DNA of 64,000 nt from JBLUOA01 sp048060095. Lineage in GTDB: Bacteria; Pseudomonadota; Alphaproteobacteria; Rhodobacterales; Rhodobacteraceae. This document shows positions 1 to 8,941 of this stretch, piece after piece. The notes below the pieces were generated by a model. It did no database searches. It was not told where the DNA came from and saw nothing but the letters and a program-made list of their open reading frames with translations. Numbering within the stretch: the first letter of the stretch is position 1; every line of letters starts with the position of its first letter. The position numbers and the translations under genes were made by a program. The stretch spans positions 127,138 to 191,137 of the forward strand of contig NZ_JBLUOA010000004.1 in assembly GCF_048060095.1 (NCBI RefSeq), in the 5' to 3' direction.

Positions 1-428
1 TCGCCTTCGTCGAATAACTGACCCTTGATCGCTCGCGAGGCGCCGCGGAATTCGGCGACCGCCTGCCCCTCCTGATTGCGGACGGTCACGTCATAGATAC
101 CGCTGCGCCCGCTCAGGCTGACCTCTCGCGCCTCGGCGGTCAGCCGGTCGCCCAGACGGGCGGGCGCGATATAGGTGATGGTGTTGTGCTGTGCGACGGT
201 CGATTGATTGCGACTGTTGCAGGCGAAGGCGAACGCGCTGTCGGCGAGCGAAAAAGTTACGCCGCCGTGGCAAATGTCGTGGCCGTTGACGTGCTGCTCG
301 GCCACCGTCAGTGCGAGCGTTGCGCGGCCCTCGTCAACCTCAACCAGCTCCATCCCGAACCAGCCAGAGGCGCGGTCGTCCGACCACATCGCCGCCGCGG
401 CCTTTTCTGCCCGCTGTTTTGGCGTCAT
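1..428 (-). CDS. paaI: PaaI-type hydroxyphenylacetyl-CoA thioesterase (3' end cut by window edge)
   Basis: Hotdog-fold thioesterase that would release stalled CoA esters during aerobic phenylacetate breakdown in the cytoplasm. About 142 codons are visible and read through to base 1, so the C-terminus lies outside the window. The translated protein starts MTPKQRAEKAAAAMWSDDRA and contains the family core NGHDICHGGVTFSLAD, with the HGG turn and the Asp of the hotdog active site, then the QHNTITYIAPA strand typical of PaaI. Its ATG overlaps the paaG stop by four bases (ATGA), so the two are co-transcribed and translationally coupled. The family call is firm; the natural substrate is inferred from the neighbours. 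Confidence 0.9.
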   Translation of the reverse strand, partial: MTPKQRAEKAAAAMWSDDRASGWFGMELVEVDEGRATLALTVAEQHVNGHDICHGGVTFSLADSAFAFACNSRNQSTVAQHNTITYIAPARLGDRLTAEAREVSLSGRSGIYDVTVRNQEGQAVAEFRGASRAIKGQLFDEG

Positions 429-1228
429 GTGCGCCCCCCGGTGAATTTTGGCGCACGCTTTTCCAGAAACGCGCTGACACCTTCGGCGTAATCCTGCGTC
501 TGACCGCAGGTCTTCTGGCTTGCCGCCTCTTGGTCAAGCTGCGCATTAAGGCTGTTGGTCGCGGCGGCTTGGATCGCCTGTTTCGTCATGCCAAGGCCAA
601 CCGTCGGCCCCTCGGCAAGCTGCGTGGCAAGCGCCCGCGCCTCGTCCATCAGCGTGTTGTCCGGTACGGCTTTCCAGATCAGCCCCCACTCCGCCGCTTT
701 GGCTGCCTGTAGCGGTTCCGCCGTCAGGGCAAGCGCTTTGGCCCGCGCTTCGCCCAGAAGACGGGTCAGCGACCAGCTTCCGCCCGCATCGGGGACAAGC
801 CCGACCTTGGCGAAGGATTGGATGAACTTCGCGCTTTCCGCCGCCAGAACGATGTCACACGCCAGCGCCACGTTCGCCCCTGCCCCGGCCGCGACGCCAT
901 TGACGGCGCATACCACGGGAAAATCGAGCGACCGGATCAGCCGGATCAACGGGTTGTAGAATTTAGTGAGCGTCAGGCTCAGGTCCGGGGGGCCGTCCAT
1001 CTTGGCTGGATCACGGTCGCCCAGATCCTGCCCCGCGCAAAATCCGCGCCCTGCCCCGGTCAGTAGGATCGCCCGCGCACCCGTTTCGCGGGCCTGTTCG
1101 ATAGCGGCAAACAGCGCGCGGTGCATGTCGTCGTTGAAGCTGTTCAGGCGATCCGGGCGGTTCAGCGTAATTTCCACCAGATCGCCGGTCCGGTTCACCA
1201 GAATCGTTTCGGCATTCGTTTCGGCCAT
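425..1228 (-). CDS. paaG: PaaG 2-(1,2-epoxy-1,2-dihydrophenyl)acetyl-CoA isomerase, crotonase family
   Basis: A 267-residue crotonase-fold enzyme that in the paa pathway isomerises ring-epoxyphenylacetyl-CoA to the oxepin-CoA hydrolysed by PaaZ. The oxyanion-hole segments are visible: GAGRGFCAGQDLGDRDP near residue 60 and AVNGVAAGAGANVALACD near residue 105, followed by KVGLVPDAGGSWSLTRL. The GQDL motif favours PaaG over a general enoyl-CoA hydratase. I start it at MAETNAETIL because GGGGC precedes that ATG at a good distance; a longer reading adds 20 residues of untypical sequence. It overlaps paaI downstream and is divergent from the gene at 1332. Confidence 0.9.
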   Translation of the reverse strand: MAETNAETILVNRTGDLVEITLNRPDRLNSFNDDMHRALFAAIEQARETGARAILLTGAGRGFCAGQDLGDRDPAKMDGPPDLSLTLTKFYNPLIRLIRSLDFPVVCAVNGVAAGAGANVALACDIVLAAESAKFIQSFAKVGLVPDAGGSWSLTRLLGEARAKALALTAEPLQAAKAAEWGLIWKAVPDNTLMDEARALATQLAEGPTVGLGMTKQAIQAAATNSLNAQLDQEAASQKTCGQTQDYAEGVSAFLEKRAPKFTGGRT

Positions 1229-1270
1229 TTTATTGCCCCGTGACAGCGAAATCTTAAAAAGTCTTGCATA

Positions 1271-1285
1271 AACCGTCCGGTTGGT
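1271..1285. promoter_or_regulatory. Palindromic operator candidate between paaG and the divergent unit
   Basis: The 103-base divergent gap holds AACCGTCCGGTTGGT, in which ACC-nn-CCGG-nn-GGT is symmetric about a central CCGG. This architecture resembles operators of TetR-family regulators of acyl-CoA pathways. No TetR gene of this cluster lies in the window, so the regulator is unknown. The position between the two start codons would allow control of both directions. Confidence 0.4.
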
Positions 1286-1331
1286 CAATTAATAATGAAG
1301 ACTTCACGATTCTTTCCGACGGGGGTTTGGC

Positions 1332-3368
1332 ATGGCATCACAGGGTCCGGTGACAGTCGCGCATGAAGGAGATGTTGCGTGGGTGACGATTGACAACCCA
1401 CCAGTCAACGCGACCTCGACTGCCGTGCGCAAAGGGCTTGCCGATGCGGTGGCCGCTGTTGATGGCGCGCGTGTTGCGGTGTTGATCTGCGCCGGAAAAA
1501 CCTTCGTCGCGGGTGGCGACATGTCCGAATTCGATGCCCCGCCGGTCGAACCCCACCTGCCCGATGTCGTTCAGATGATCGAAGACAGCGATGTGCCTTT
1601 CGTTGCGACGATGCACGGCAACGTGCTGGGCGGCGGGCTGGAAATCGCGTTGGCCTGTGCATGGCGGATCGCCGCGAAAGGCACGCGGTTCGGCCTGCCC
1701 GAAGTCAATGTTGGCCTGATCCCCGGCGCGGGCGGCACACAGCGCCTGCCGCGTCTTGTCGGGCTGGATCTGGCGATTGACATGGCTGCGTCGGGTAGGA
1801 TCGCCGATGCCGAAGCCATGAAAGCCTCCGGTGCAATCGACATGATCGCCGATGGCGACGTCACCGACGCCGCCCGCGATTTCGTTGCGAACCTGCCCGA
1901 CCGCCCCATCCCGGTCAGCGCCCGCGACGTGCCGCTGATGGACGACGACGCACTTGAAGACAAGACCGCCGCCATCCGCAAAAAGGCGCGGGGTCAACAC
2001 TCCCCCATCTTGAATATCGAGGCGCTGCTATGGTCTCGCCTGCCGTTCGCGGAAGGGCAGCCAAAAGAACGTGCGCAGCACCTGAAACTGCGTGACTCAG
2101 CCGAATCCCGCGCGCTGCGGCACGCGTTTTTCGCCGAACGCACCGTGGCAAGGCCCGACGCCATCGCCGAGGCCACCCCCCGCGACCTCGACCGCATCGC
2201 CGTCGTCGGCGGCGGGCTGATGGGCGCGGGGATCGCCACCGCAGCCCTGTCGGCAGGCTATACGGTCACGCTGATCGAACGCGATGATGACAGCGTAGCG
2301 GCGGCGCGCGACCGGGTGCACGGCAACCTCGACGGGGCGCTCAAACGCGGGAAGGTGACGGAAGAGAAGCTCGCCGACCAGAAATCCCGCTTTGCCACCG
2401 CCTCGGACCATTCCGCCGCTGAGGGCCACGACCTTGCCATCGAAGCGGTGTTCGAAGATGTCGCGATCAAGCAGGAGGTCTTTGCCAAGCTCGCCGACGC
2501 GGTGGACGACAATGCGATCCTCGCGACCAACACCTCCTACCTAGATCCGCTCGATATCTTCGACGGTATCCCGAACCCCGAACGCTGCCTTGGCCTGCAT
2601 TTCTTCAGCCCCGCCCACATCATGAAACTGCTTGAGATCGTGAAGACCCCGGATACCAGCGCCGAGGTGCTTGCGACCGGGTTCGCGCTTGGCAAGCGGC
2701 TGCGCAAGGTCGCGGTGCTGTCGGGCATCTGCGACGGATTCATCGGCAACCGGATGCTGGCCGCGTATCGGCGGGCGGCGGAATACCTGCTGGCCGACGG
2801 GGCGCTGCCGCACGAGGTTGACGGCGCGATGCGTGCCTTCGGGTTTGCGATGGGCCCGTTTGAGGTGCAGGATCTGACCGGCCTGCAAATTGCCTGGGCC
2901 AACCGCAAGCGCAACACCGACACCCGCGACCCCGACGAACGCTATGTGACGATCTCGGATCAGTTGTGCGAGGCGGACAGGCTTGGCCAACGCTCCGGCA
3001 AGGGGTGGTATCGGTATGAGGACGGCAGCCGCACCCCCCAGCGCGATCCGGAGGTCGAGGCTCTGATCGAAGCCTATTCCGAAAAGCGCGGGATCGAACG
3101 GCGCAGCTTCACCGCGGCCGAGATTTCGGACCGCCTGCTGGCGGTGCTGGCGAACGAAGGCGCGCGGATCGTCGAAGAAGGGATCGCCGAACGCGACTCC
3201 GATGTCGATATGGTGCAGATCCACGGCTACGGTTTTCCGCGCTGGCGCGGCGGGCCGATGCAATACGCGGCCGAAATCGGCTGGGACGAAACCGCGCTGC
3301 ATATGCAGACCGTCGCGGCGGAAAGCCCCGGATCATGGACCCTCGCCGACCGGATAGCGGCACAGTGA
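1332..3368 (+). CDS. Bifunctional enoyl-CoA hydratase / 3-hydroxyacyl-CoA dehydrogenase (FadJ-like)
   Basis: A 678-residue fusion. Residues about 1-185 form a crotonase domain (KTFVAGGDMSEFD, HGNVLGGGLEIALACAWRIA, GLIPGAGGTQRLPRLVG). Residues about 285-465 are a Rossmann NAD-binding dehydrogenase (VVGGGLMGAGIATAALSAGY), followed by two 3HCDH C-terminal domains with the LHFFSPAHIMKLLEIV and GFIGNRMLAAYR signatures. It would hydrate an enoyl-CoA and oxidise the resulting 3-hydroxyacyl-CoA with NAD. In a paa cluster this one protein could do the work of separate PaaF and PaaH on 2,3-dehydroadipyl-CoA; that assignment is inference. Its TGA abuts the P450 ATG. Confidence 0.88.
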   Translation: MASQGPVTVAHEGDVAWVTIDNPPVNATSTAVRKGLADAVAAVDGARVAVLICAGKTFVAGGDMSEFDAPPVEPHLPDVVQMIEDSDVPFVATMHGNVLGGGLEIALACAWRIAAKGTRFGLPEVNVGLIPGAGGTQRLPRLVGLDLAIDMAASGRIADAEAMKASGAIDMIADGDVTDAARDFVANLPDRPIPVSARDVPLMDDDALEDKTAAIRKKARGQHSPILNIEALLWSRLPFAEGQPKERAQHLKLRDSAESRALRHAFFAERTVARPDAIAEATPRDLDRIAVVGGGLMGAGIATAALSAGYTVTLIERDDDSVAAARDRVHGNLDGALKRGKVTEEKLADQKSRFATASDHSAAEGHDLAIEAVFEDVAIKQEVFAKLADAVDDNAILATNTSYLDPLDIFDGIPNPERCLGLHFFSPAHIMKLLEIVKTPDTSAEVLATGFALGKRLRKVAVLSGICDGFIGNRMLAAYRRAAEYLLADGALPHEVDGAMRAFGFAMGPFEVQDLTGLQIAWANRKRNTDTRDPDERYVTISDQLCEADRLGQRSGKGWYRYEDGSRTPQRDPEVEALIEAYSEKRGIERRSFTAAEISDRLLAVLANEGARIVEEGIAERDSDVDMVQIHGYGFPRWRGGPMQYAAEIGWDETALHMQTVAAESPGSWTLADRIAAQ

Positions 3369-4589
3369 ATGGAAAGCGTCAGAACAGATGAAGCGATGCG
3401 TTTCGAACTGACAGACTTGCCGGACGGGTTTCACGAAAACCCCTATCCGCATTACCGCGCCCTGCGCGAAACGGCCCCGGCGCATCGGCTGGCGGACGGG
3501 TCGGTCATCCTGTCGCGCCATGCGGATCTTGTGACGGTTTACCGCGATACGACCAAGTATATTTCCGACAAGAAATCCGTGTTTGGCCCAAAATACGGCG
3601 AAGATTCTGCACTTTTTGAACATCACACGACATCGCTGGTGTTCAACGACCCACCGCTCCATACGCGGGTCCGGCAGATCATGGTCGGCGCAATGAACCC
3701 CCGCGCGCTTGAGGGGATGCGGCCGGGTCTGATCACGCTGGTCGACCGTCTGCTCGATCGGCTTGAAGGGCAGGACACGCCCGACCTGATCGAGGATTTC
3801 GCCGGCGCCATCCCGATTGAAATCATCGGCAACCTGTTCGACATCCCGCATGACCTGCGCGGTCCGCTCAGGGACTGGTCGCTGGCCATTCTCGGCGCGC
3901 TGGAACCGCAATTGACCGAGGAGCAGGAGGCGCGCGGCAATCGCGCCGTGACCGACTTTGCCGCCTTCCTGGCCGACATCATCGCCGACCGCCGCAAGCG
4001 CCCCGGCGACCCGGAAACCGACGTGCTGACACGGCTGATGCAGGGGGACGACACCGGCCAGCTTAGCCCGGTCGAGCTGACGCAGAACTGCATCTTCATC
4101 CTGAACGCGGGCCATGAGACGACGACGAACCTGATCGGCAACGGCCTGTGGCTGCTTGACCGGCACCGCGACGCGCGGGCGGCCCTGCTGGCCGAACCGG
4201 CGATGACCCCGACCGCCGTTGACGAGGTGCTGCGGATGGAAAGTTCCAACCAGTTCGGCAATCGCCTGACGACGGAAGAGGTGAGGTTTCACGGCGAAAC
4301 CTTCCCCGCGGGGACGGATTTGCATCTGTGCATCGGCGCGGCCAACCGCGACCCGGCGGTGTTTGACGATCCGGACACATTCAAACCCGACCGCCGCCCG
4401 AATCGGCATCTTGCCTTCGGCAGCGGCCCGCATACCTGCGTCGGCCTGACGCTGGCGCGGATGGAGGGGGCCGTAGCATTTGACCGGTTCCTGCGCCGCT
4501 TCCCGAACTACGTATTGACCGAGGGGGCCGAGCGCGGCAACCGCATCCGCTTTCGCGGATTTGCCCACCTGCCCGCCCACCTGAATTAA
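3369..4589 (+). CDS. Cytochrome P450
   Basis: A soluble bacterial-type P450 of 406 residues. The haem ligand loop FGSGPHTCVGLTLARME (FGxGxHxCxG, Cys thiolate ligand) lies near residue 360, the oxygen-activating I-helix AGHETTTN near residue 241, and an ExxR motif (EVLR) near residue 286. The ATG at 3369 follows directly on the upstream stop; an internal ATG at 3405 (MRFELTDLPDGF) is an alternative start. It sits inside the paa unit between the FadJ-like protein and PaaZ. No ferredoxin or ferredoxin reductase is adjacent, so its electron donors must come from elsewhere. P450s are not standard paa enzymes; the substrate is unknown. Confidence 0.92.
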   Translation: MESVRTDEAMRFELTDLPDGFHENPYPHYRALRETAPAHRLADGSVILSRHADLVTVYRDTTKYISDKKSVFGPKYGEDSALFEHHTTSLVFNDPPLHTRVRQIMVGAMNPRALEGMRPGLITLVDRLLDRLEGQDTPDLIEDFAGAIPIEIIGNLFDIPHDLRGPLRDWSLAILGALEPQLTEEQEARGNRAVTDFAAFLADIIADRRKRPGDPETDVLTRLMQGDDTGQLSPVELTQNCIFILNAGHETTTNLIGNGLWLLDRHRDARAALLAEPAMTPTAVDEVLRMESSNQFGNRLTTEEVRFHGETFPAGTDLHLCIGAANRDPAVFDDPDTFKPDRRPNRHLAFGSGPHTCVGLTLARMEGAVAFDRFLRRFPNYVLTEGAERGNRIRFRGFAHLPAHLN

Positions 4590-4599
4590 GGAGCATGAT

Positions 4600-6630
4600 A
4601 TGACCATTCAGCAGATCAACAGCTTTGCCGCCGGCGAATGGGTTGCCCCCGGCGAGGGGGCGCGCAACATCACAAGCGCGATCACCGGCGATGTGATTGC
4701 AAGCGCCGGGAACAACGCGCTGGATGTCAGGGCGATGCTGGCCCACGGGCGCGAAATCGGCGGCTCAGCCCTGCGCAAGATGACGTTTCACGACCGCGCG
4801 CGGATGCTTAAGGCGCTGGCAACGCATCTGAACGAACACAAGCAGGCGCTTTACGATCTGTCTTTCGACACAGGCGCGACGCAGTCCGACAACATGATCG
4901 ACATCGACGGCGGCATAGGGACGATGTTCGTTTTCGCCTCGAAAGGGCGGCGGGAAATGCCGGACGGCCACGTCTACCTTGATGGCGAGGTGGAACAATT
5001 GTCGCGCAACGGAACCTTCGTCGGGCAGCATGTCTGCACCCCGCTGCACGGCGTCGCGGTCCATATCAACGCGTTCAACTTCCCGGTTTGGGGGATGCTG
5101 GAAAAGCTGGCCCCGACCCTGCTGGCAGGTGTTCCGGCGATCGTGAAACCTGCCACCGCGTCCTGCTATGTGACCGAAGCCTGTGTGCGGTTGATGCTGG
5201 ATAGCGGCATCCTGCCCAAAGGCGCATTGCAGCTTGTGTCGGGCGGGTTGGGCGACATGCTCGACCACCTTACGATGCAGGATGTGGTCAGCTTCACCGG
5301 GTCGGCCCAGACCGCGCTGAAACTGCGATCCGCGCCGCACATCCTTGAAAACTCGGTCCGGTTCGTGGCGGAGCAGGACAGCCTCAACGCGTCAATCCTC
5401 GGGCCGGATGTCGACCCCGGCACACCGGAATTCGACCTGTTCGTGAAAGAGGTGCAGCGCGAGATGACCGCGAAGGCGGGCCAGAAATGCACCGCGATCC
5501 GTCGCATCATCGCCCCCGACAACCGGGTCGAGGCGGTGATCGAGGCGCTGTCGGCGCGGCTTGCCAAGACCACCATCGGCGATCCGCGTCTGGAAAGCAC
5601 CCGCATGGGCGCGTTGGTGTCAGGTAGCCAGAAACGCGACGTGCTGGAAAAGGCCGCGATCCTCGGGGCGGAGGCGGAGCGGGTGTTCGGCGACCCCGAC
5701 AACTTTGCCGTCGAGGGCGCGGATGCCGGCAAGGGCGCGTTCCTGCCGCCGATGCTGTTTCACTGCGCCAGCCCCGACACCGCCGAACGCGTCCACGATA
5801 CCGAAGCCTTCGGCCCGGTTTCGACGATCATGGGCTACCGCGATCTTGACCACGCCATCACGCTCGTCAACCGCGGGCAGGGCAGCCTTGTTGCGTCGGT
5901 CATCACACATGACCCGGATGTTGCGCGCGAGGTCGTGCTGGGCGCCGGGGCCTTCCACGGGCGGCTTTATTTCAACAACCGCGATTCAATGAGGGAATCG
6001 ACGGGCCACGGATCACCCTTGCCCCACATGGTGCATGGCGGGCCGGGCCGGGCCGGCGGCGGAGAGGAGCTTGGCGGCGTGCGCGGTGCGATGCACTACA
6101 TGCAGCGGACCGCGATCCAGGGCAGCCCGGATATCCTGTCGGCCATCGGCGATAAATGGGTGCCCGGCGGGACCGAGGTCAAAGGCCCAACCCACCCCTT
6201 CACCCGCAGCTTTACCGATTTGCAGATCGGCGAAACGATCCACACCGAACCCCGCAAGATCACGCTGGACGACATCGAACACTTCGCCAAGTTCACCGGC
6301 GACACGTTCTACGCCCACATGGATGATGAGGCCGCCGCCGCCAATCCGTTCTTCCCCGGTCGCGTCGCGCATGGCTACCTGCTGCTGTCCTTCGCGGCGG
6401 GCATGTTTGTCGAACCCAACCCCGGCCCGGTTCTGGCGAATACCGGCCTTGATAACCTGCGCTTCATGAAACCGGTGCAGGCGGGCGACAGCATGAAAGT
6501 GCGCCTGAGCGTCAAGAAAAAGACCAAGCGCAATGACGAATATGGCGAGGTCCGCTGGCATGTCACCCTGACCAATCAGGATGATGAGCTTGTGGCGGAA
6601 TACGATCTGCTGACGATGAACGCCTACTGA
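4600..6630 (+). CDS. paaZ: PaaZ: oxepin-CoA hydrolase / 3-oxo-5,6-dehydrosuberyl-CoA semialdehyde dehydrogenase
   Basis: The ring-opening enzyme of aerobic phenylacetate catabolism, 676 residues, the usual length. The N-terminal part (to about residue 520) is an NADP-type aldehyde dehydrogenase with the Glu motif VAEQDSLNASILG and the catalytic Cys in KAGQKCTAIRRI. The C-terminal part (about 535-676) is an R-specific hydratase/MaoC hotdog with the Asp/His active site around FPGRVAHGYLLLSF. AAGGAGCATGAT precedes the ATG. It is the third gene of the 1332-6630 unit. Its last seven bases overlap the convergent pcaB-like gene. Having paaZ, paaG and paaI together is strong evidence for the pathway. 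Confidence 0.95.
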   Translation: MTIQQINSFAAGEWVAPGEGARNITSAITGDVIASAGNNALDVRAMLAHGREIGGSALRKMTFHDRARMLKALATHLNEHKQALYDLSFDTGATQSDNMIDIDGGIGTMFVFASKGRREMPDGHVYLDGEVEQLSRNGTFVGQHVCTPLHGVAVHINAFNFPVWGMLEKLAPTLLAGVPAIVKPATASCYVTEACVRLMLDSGILPKGALQLVSGGLGDMLDHLTMQDVVSFTGSAQTALKLRSAPHILENSVRFVAEQDSLNASILGPDVDPGTPEFDLFVKEVQREMTAKAGQKCTAIRRIIAPDNRVEAVIEALSARLAKTTIGDPRLESTRMGALVSGSQKRDVLEKAAILGAEAERVFGDPDNFAVEGADAGKGAFLPPMLFHCASPDTAERVHDTEAFGPVSTIMGYRDLDHAITLVNRGQGSLVASVITHDPDVAREVVLGAGAFHGRLYFNNRDSMRESTGHGSPLPHMVHGGPGRAGGGEELGGVRGAMHYMQRTAIQGSPDILSAIGDKWVPGGTEVKGPTHPFTRSFTDLQIGETIHTEPRKITLDDIEHFAKFTGDTFYAHMDDEAAAANPFFPGRVAHGYLLLSFAAGMFVEPNPGPVLANTGLDNLRFMKPVQAGDSMKVRLSVKKKTKRNDEYGEVRWHVTLTNQDDELVAEYDLLTMNAY

Positions 6631-7664
6631 TGGGTGTCGCCGATCGCCTCTACCTGCCCGATCAGGGCGCGCGCTTCGGTCAGCGCTTTGCCGGTGGTTT
6701 CGGCCATCTGCGGCAGGATCATCCATTCCAGCGCCCACGCGCTGCCGGAGCGTTCCTGTTCATGGATCAGCGCATGGTTCAGCCCACCGACCAGCGCCGC
6801 GTTGTGACGGGCGAGAGTGACGAGCAATTCGGCCCGCACCGGGTTCTGCTTGTGCGCCATGGCAGAACTTTCGCCGCCACCCGACAGCGTGATCGCATCG
6901 ACGCCCTGCTGCGCCATCAGCGCAATGTCCTGCCCGATCTTGCCAAGACTGCCAGAGACCAGCGACAGCCAGTTGCCATATTCAACCATGCCGTCACGCA
7001 TCGCGTGCCACGGGGTTTCGGTCAGGCGAAGACGAAAATGATCGGCCAGACGACGGGCGACATCCGCCCCGTCGCGCAGGCCGACCGGGCCACCATGTTG
7101 CACAACCTCGATCCGCGGGCGCAATTGCGCGAGCCGGTCAAGGTGACGGGCCAACGGCTCCGCCCATGTTGTCACGCGATCGGCGACCGTGATCGGCAGC
7201 GCTGCCTGCATCCGCGTCCGGCCCATCAGGCTGTTTGCGCCATGCGTGTCCCGCATGGTGTGGAGTGCGGCTATCAACCCATCAAGCCGGGTCGACAACA
7301 AATCACTAAGCCCCCGCAGGGACAGAACGGTGCTGGTGTCGAGCAAATCCTGACTCGTCGCGCCGATATGCACGGTGGATTCGGCGTCACCAACATGATC
7401 TTTCAACTGCCGAACGAAGGCCGGAACCGGCGCCCCGTCGCGCCCTGTCGCATGGGTCACGGCATCAATGTCGGGCGTGAATGTCTCCATCCGCTCAAGC
7501 GCTTTGGCGGCCATGTCGGCGGGCACCGCCCCAGTATCGGCCAACGCCTGCGTCAACGCGCGTTCATAGTCGGCCATGTGATCCAGCATCGCATCTGCCG
7601 AGAACAACGCGGCCACCTCGGGATCGGTGAACAATGATGAAAACAGGGTATTCGAAACAGTCAT
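6624..7664 (-). CDS. pcaB: PcaB-like 3-carboxy-cis,cis-muconate cycloisomerase (fumarase/aspartase superfamily)
   Basis: A 346-residue lyase of the fumarase/aspartate ammonia-lyase/argininosuccinate lyase superfamily. The hallmark loop GGGESSAMAHKQNPVRAE (superfamily GSSxMxxKxNP) lies near residue 265, with GATSQDLLDTS near residue 102. The length fits the shorter alphaproteobacterial PcaB type. In the protocatechuate branch of the beta-ketoadipate pathway this enzyme cycloisomerises 3-carboxymuconate. No pcaGHCDIJ genes lie in the window, so it is an orphan; it may belong to a pca locus elsewhere or act on another substrate. Confidence 0.8.
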   Translation of the reverse strand: MTVSNTLFSSLFTDPEVAALFSADAMLDHMADYERALTQALADTGAVPADMAAKALERMETFTPDIDAVTHATGRDGAPVPAFVRQLKDHVGDAESTVHIGATSQDLLDTSTVLSLRGLSDLLSTRLDGLIAALHTMRDTHGANSLMGRTRMQAALPITVADRVTTWAEPLARHLDRLAQLRPRIEVVQHGGPVGLRDGADVARRLADHFRLRLTETPWHAMRDGMVEYGNWLSLVSGSLGKIGQDIALMAQQGVDAITLSGGGESSAMAHKQNPVRAELLVTLARHNAALVGGLNHALIHEQERSGSAWALEWMILPQMAETTGKALTEARALIGQVEAIGDTHQ

Positions 7665-7760
7665 GCGCGCAGTCTTTGCGGTTCTGCCGGCTTATGCAAG
7701 GCCAATGGCACCGCAACGCTCGCTTGCGTCAATCGGGGTTTCAACTAAGCTTTGGCTCGG

Positions 7761-7778
7761 TTGGAACGCAGGTTCCAA
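7761..7778. promoter_or_regulatory. Perfect inverted repeat upstream of the TRAP operon
   Basis: TTGGAAC-GCAG-GTTCCAA has two perfect 7-base arms around a 4-base centre, about 110 bases before the dctP start in the 223-base gap shared with the divergent pcaB-like gene. GGAA/TTCC arms resemble IclR-type operators, which often govern aromatic-acid genes. The regulator is not in the window. Confidence 0.5.
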
Positions 7779-7887
7779 AAAGGGGGTGTGCTGACAGAAC
7801 ATGACCGCATGAGCATGTTGGATTCCGATCCGCCATGTGCATTCTAACGCTAGAAATTAACCGTATTGAAATCTCTGGGAGGATTAC

Positions 7888-8934
7888 ATGACCACACGTA
7901 GAACATTACTTGGCCTTGTTGGCGGCGCAGCCGTTGCAGCAATGGCAACTGGCTTTGCAGCCACCGGCGCCATGGCGCAGGAGGTGACGTTGAAGCTTCA
8001 CCAATTCTTGCCGCCGCAGGCGAATGTGCCGAAGCTGATCCTTGATGTCTGGGCCGACAAAGTCGAAGCGGATTCTGACGGTCGCATCAAGATTGACCGC
8101 TTCCCGTCGATGCAGCTTGGCGGCACCCCGCCCGAACTGCTGGACCAAGCGATTGACGGCGTGGCCGACATTGTCTGGACCGTTGTCGGCTACACCCCCG
8201 GTCGGTTCCCCCGCGCCGAGGTGTTTGAATTGCCGTTCATGATCACCGACGCTCGCGCTGGATCAAGCGCCATGTGGCAGATGTTTGAAACCCACATGAA
8301 GGACACCGAATTCAAGGATGTCCACATCCTCGCCACATGGATGCACGGCCCCGGCATGTTCCACACAAGCGAACCGGTGGAGACTCCGGCAGACCTTGAA
8401 GGGCTGAAAATCCGCGGCGGGTCGCGCCTTGTGAACCAGTTGCTTGAACTGACGGGCGCGTCGCCCATCGGTATGCCAGTTCCGGCAATCCCGGAGGGGC
8501 TATCAAAGGGCGTCATTGATGGCACGACGATCCCTTGGGAAGTCACTCCGGCGCTGAAAATTCCGGAACTTGTTGAAAATCATACGGAATTTGAAGGTAA
8601 CGCGCTTTACACGCTGACCTTTGTTCTAGCGATGAACAAGGAGGTTTACGAGGGGCTGCCAGAAGATCTTCAGGCGGTGCTTGACGAAAACTCCGGCCTC
8701 GAATTTTCGATCTTCGCGGGTGGCACGCAGGCGGATGCCGATGGCCCGGCGCGGGAACTGGCGCTTGATATGGGCAACAACATCATCACGGTCAGCGAAG
8801 AGCAGGCCGAGGAATGGCGCGCAGTCACCAACCCGATCTACGAAAGCTGGTTGGCCGAAATGGAAGCGCAAGGCATCGACGGTCAAGCGCTGATCGACGA
8901 AGCCCGCGCGTTGATGGACGCCTACGAAGGCTAA
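7888..8934 (+). CDS. dctP: TRAP transporter substrate-binding protein, DctP family
   Basis: A periplasmic solute receptor for a TRAP transporter, 348 residues. The N-terminus has a TRRTLLGL stretch resembling a twin-arginine signal, then a hydrophobic run and cleavage near ATGAMAQ. The mature protein has the DctP fold, with LEGLKIRGGSRLVNQLLELT and the conserved Arg that usually clamps a substrate carboxylate. A good Shine-Dalgarno (TGGGAGGATTAC) precedes the ATG. dctQ and dctM follow after a strong hairpin. The substrate is probably an organic acid; next to paa genes an aromatic or dicarboxylic acid is plausible but not shown. Confidence 0.92.
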   Translation: MTTRRTLLGLVGGAAVAAMATGFAATGAMAQEVTLKLHQFLPPQANVPKLILDVWADKVEADSDGRIKIDRFPSMQLGGTPPELLDQAIDGVADIVWTVVGYTPGRFPRAEVFELPFMITDARAGSSAMWQMFETHMKDTEFKDVHILATWMHGPGMFHTSEPVETPADLEGLKIRGGSRLVNQLLELTGASPIGMPVPAIPEGLSKGVIDGTTIPWEVTPALKIPELVENHTEFEGNALYTLTFVLAMNKEVYEGLPEDLQAVLDENSGLEFSIFAGGTQADADGPARELALDMGNNIITVSEEQAEEWRAVTNPIYESWLAEMEAQGIDGQALIDEARALMDAYEG

Positions 8935-8941
8935 ACCAAAC

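Noticed and set aside
3333..4607. 424-codon open frame on the minus strand opposite the P450
   Set aside because: It is the antisense shadow of a high-GC gene; the plus strand has haem and I-helix motifs, and the shadow has none.
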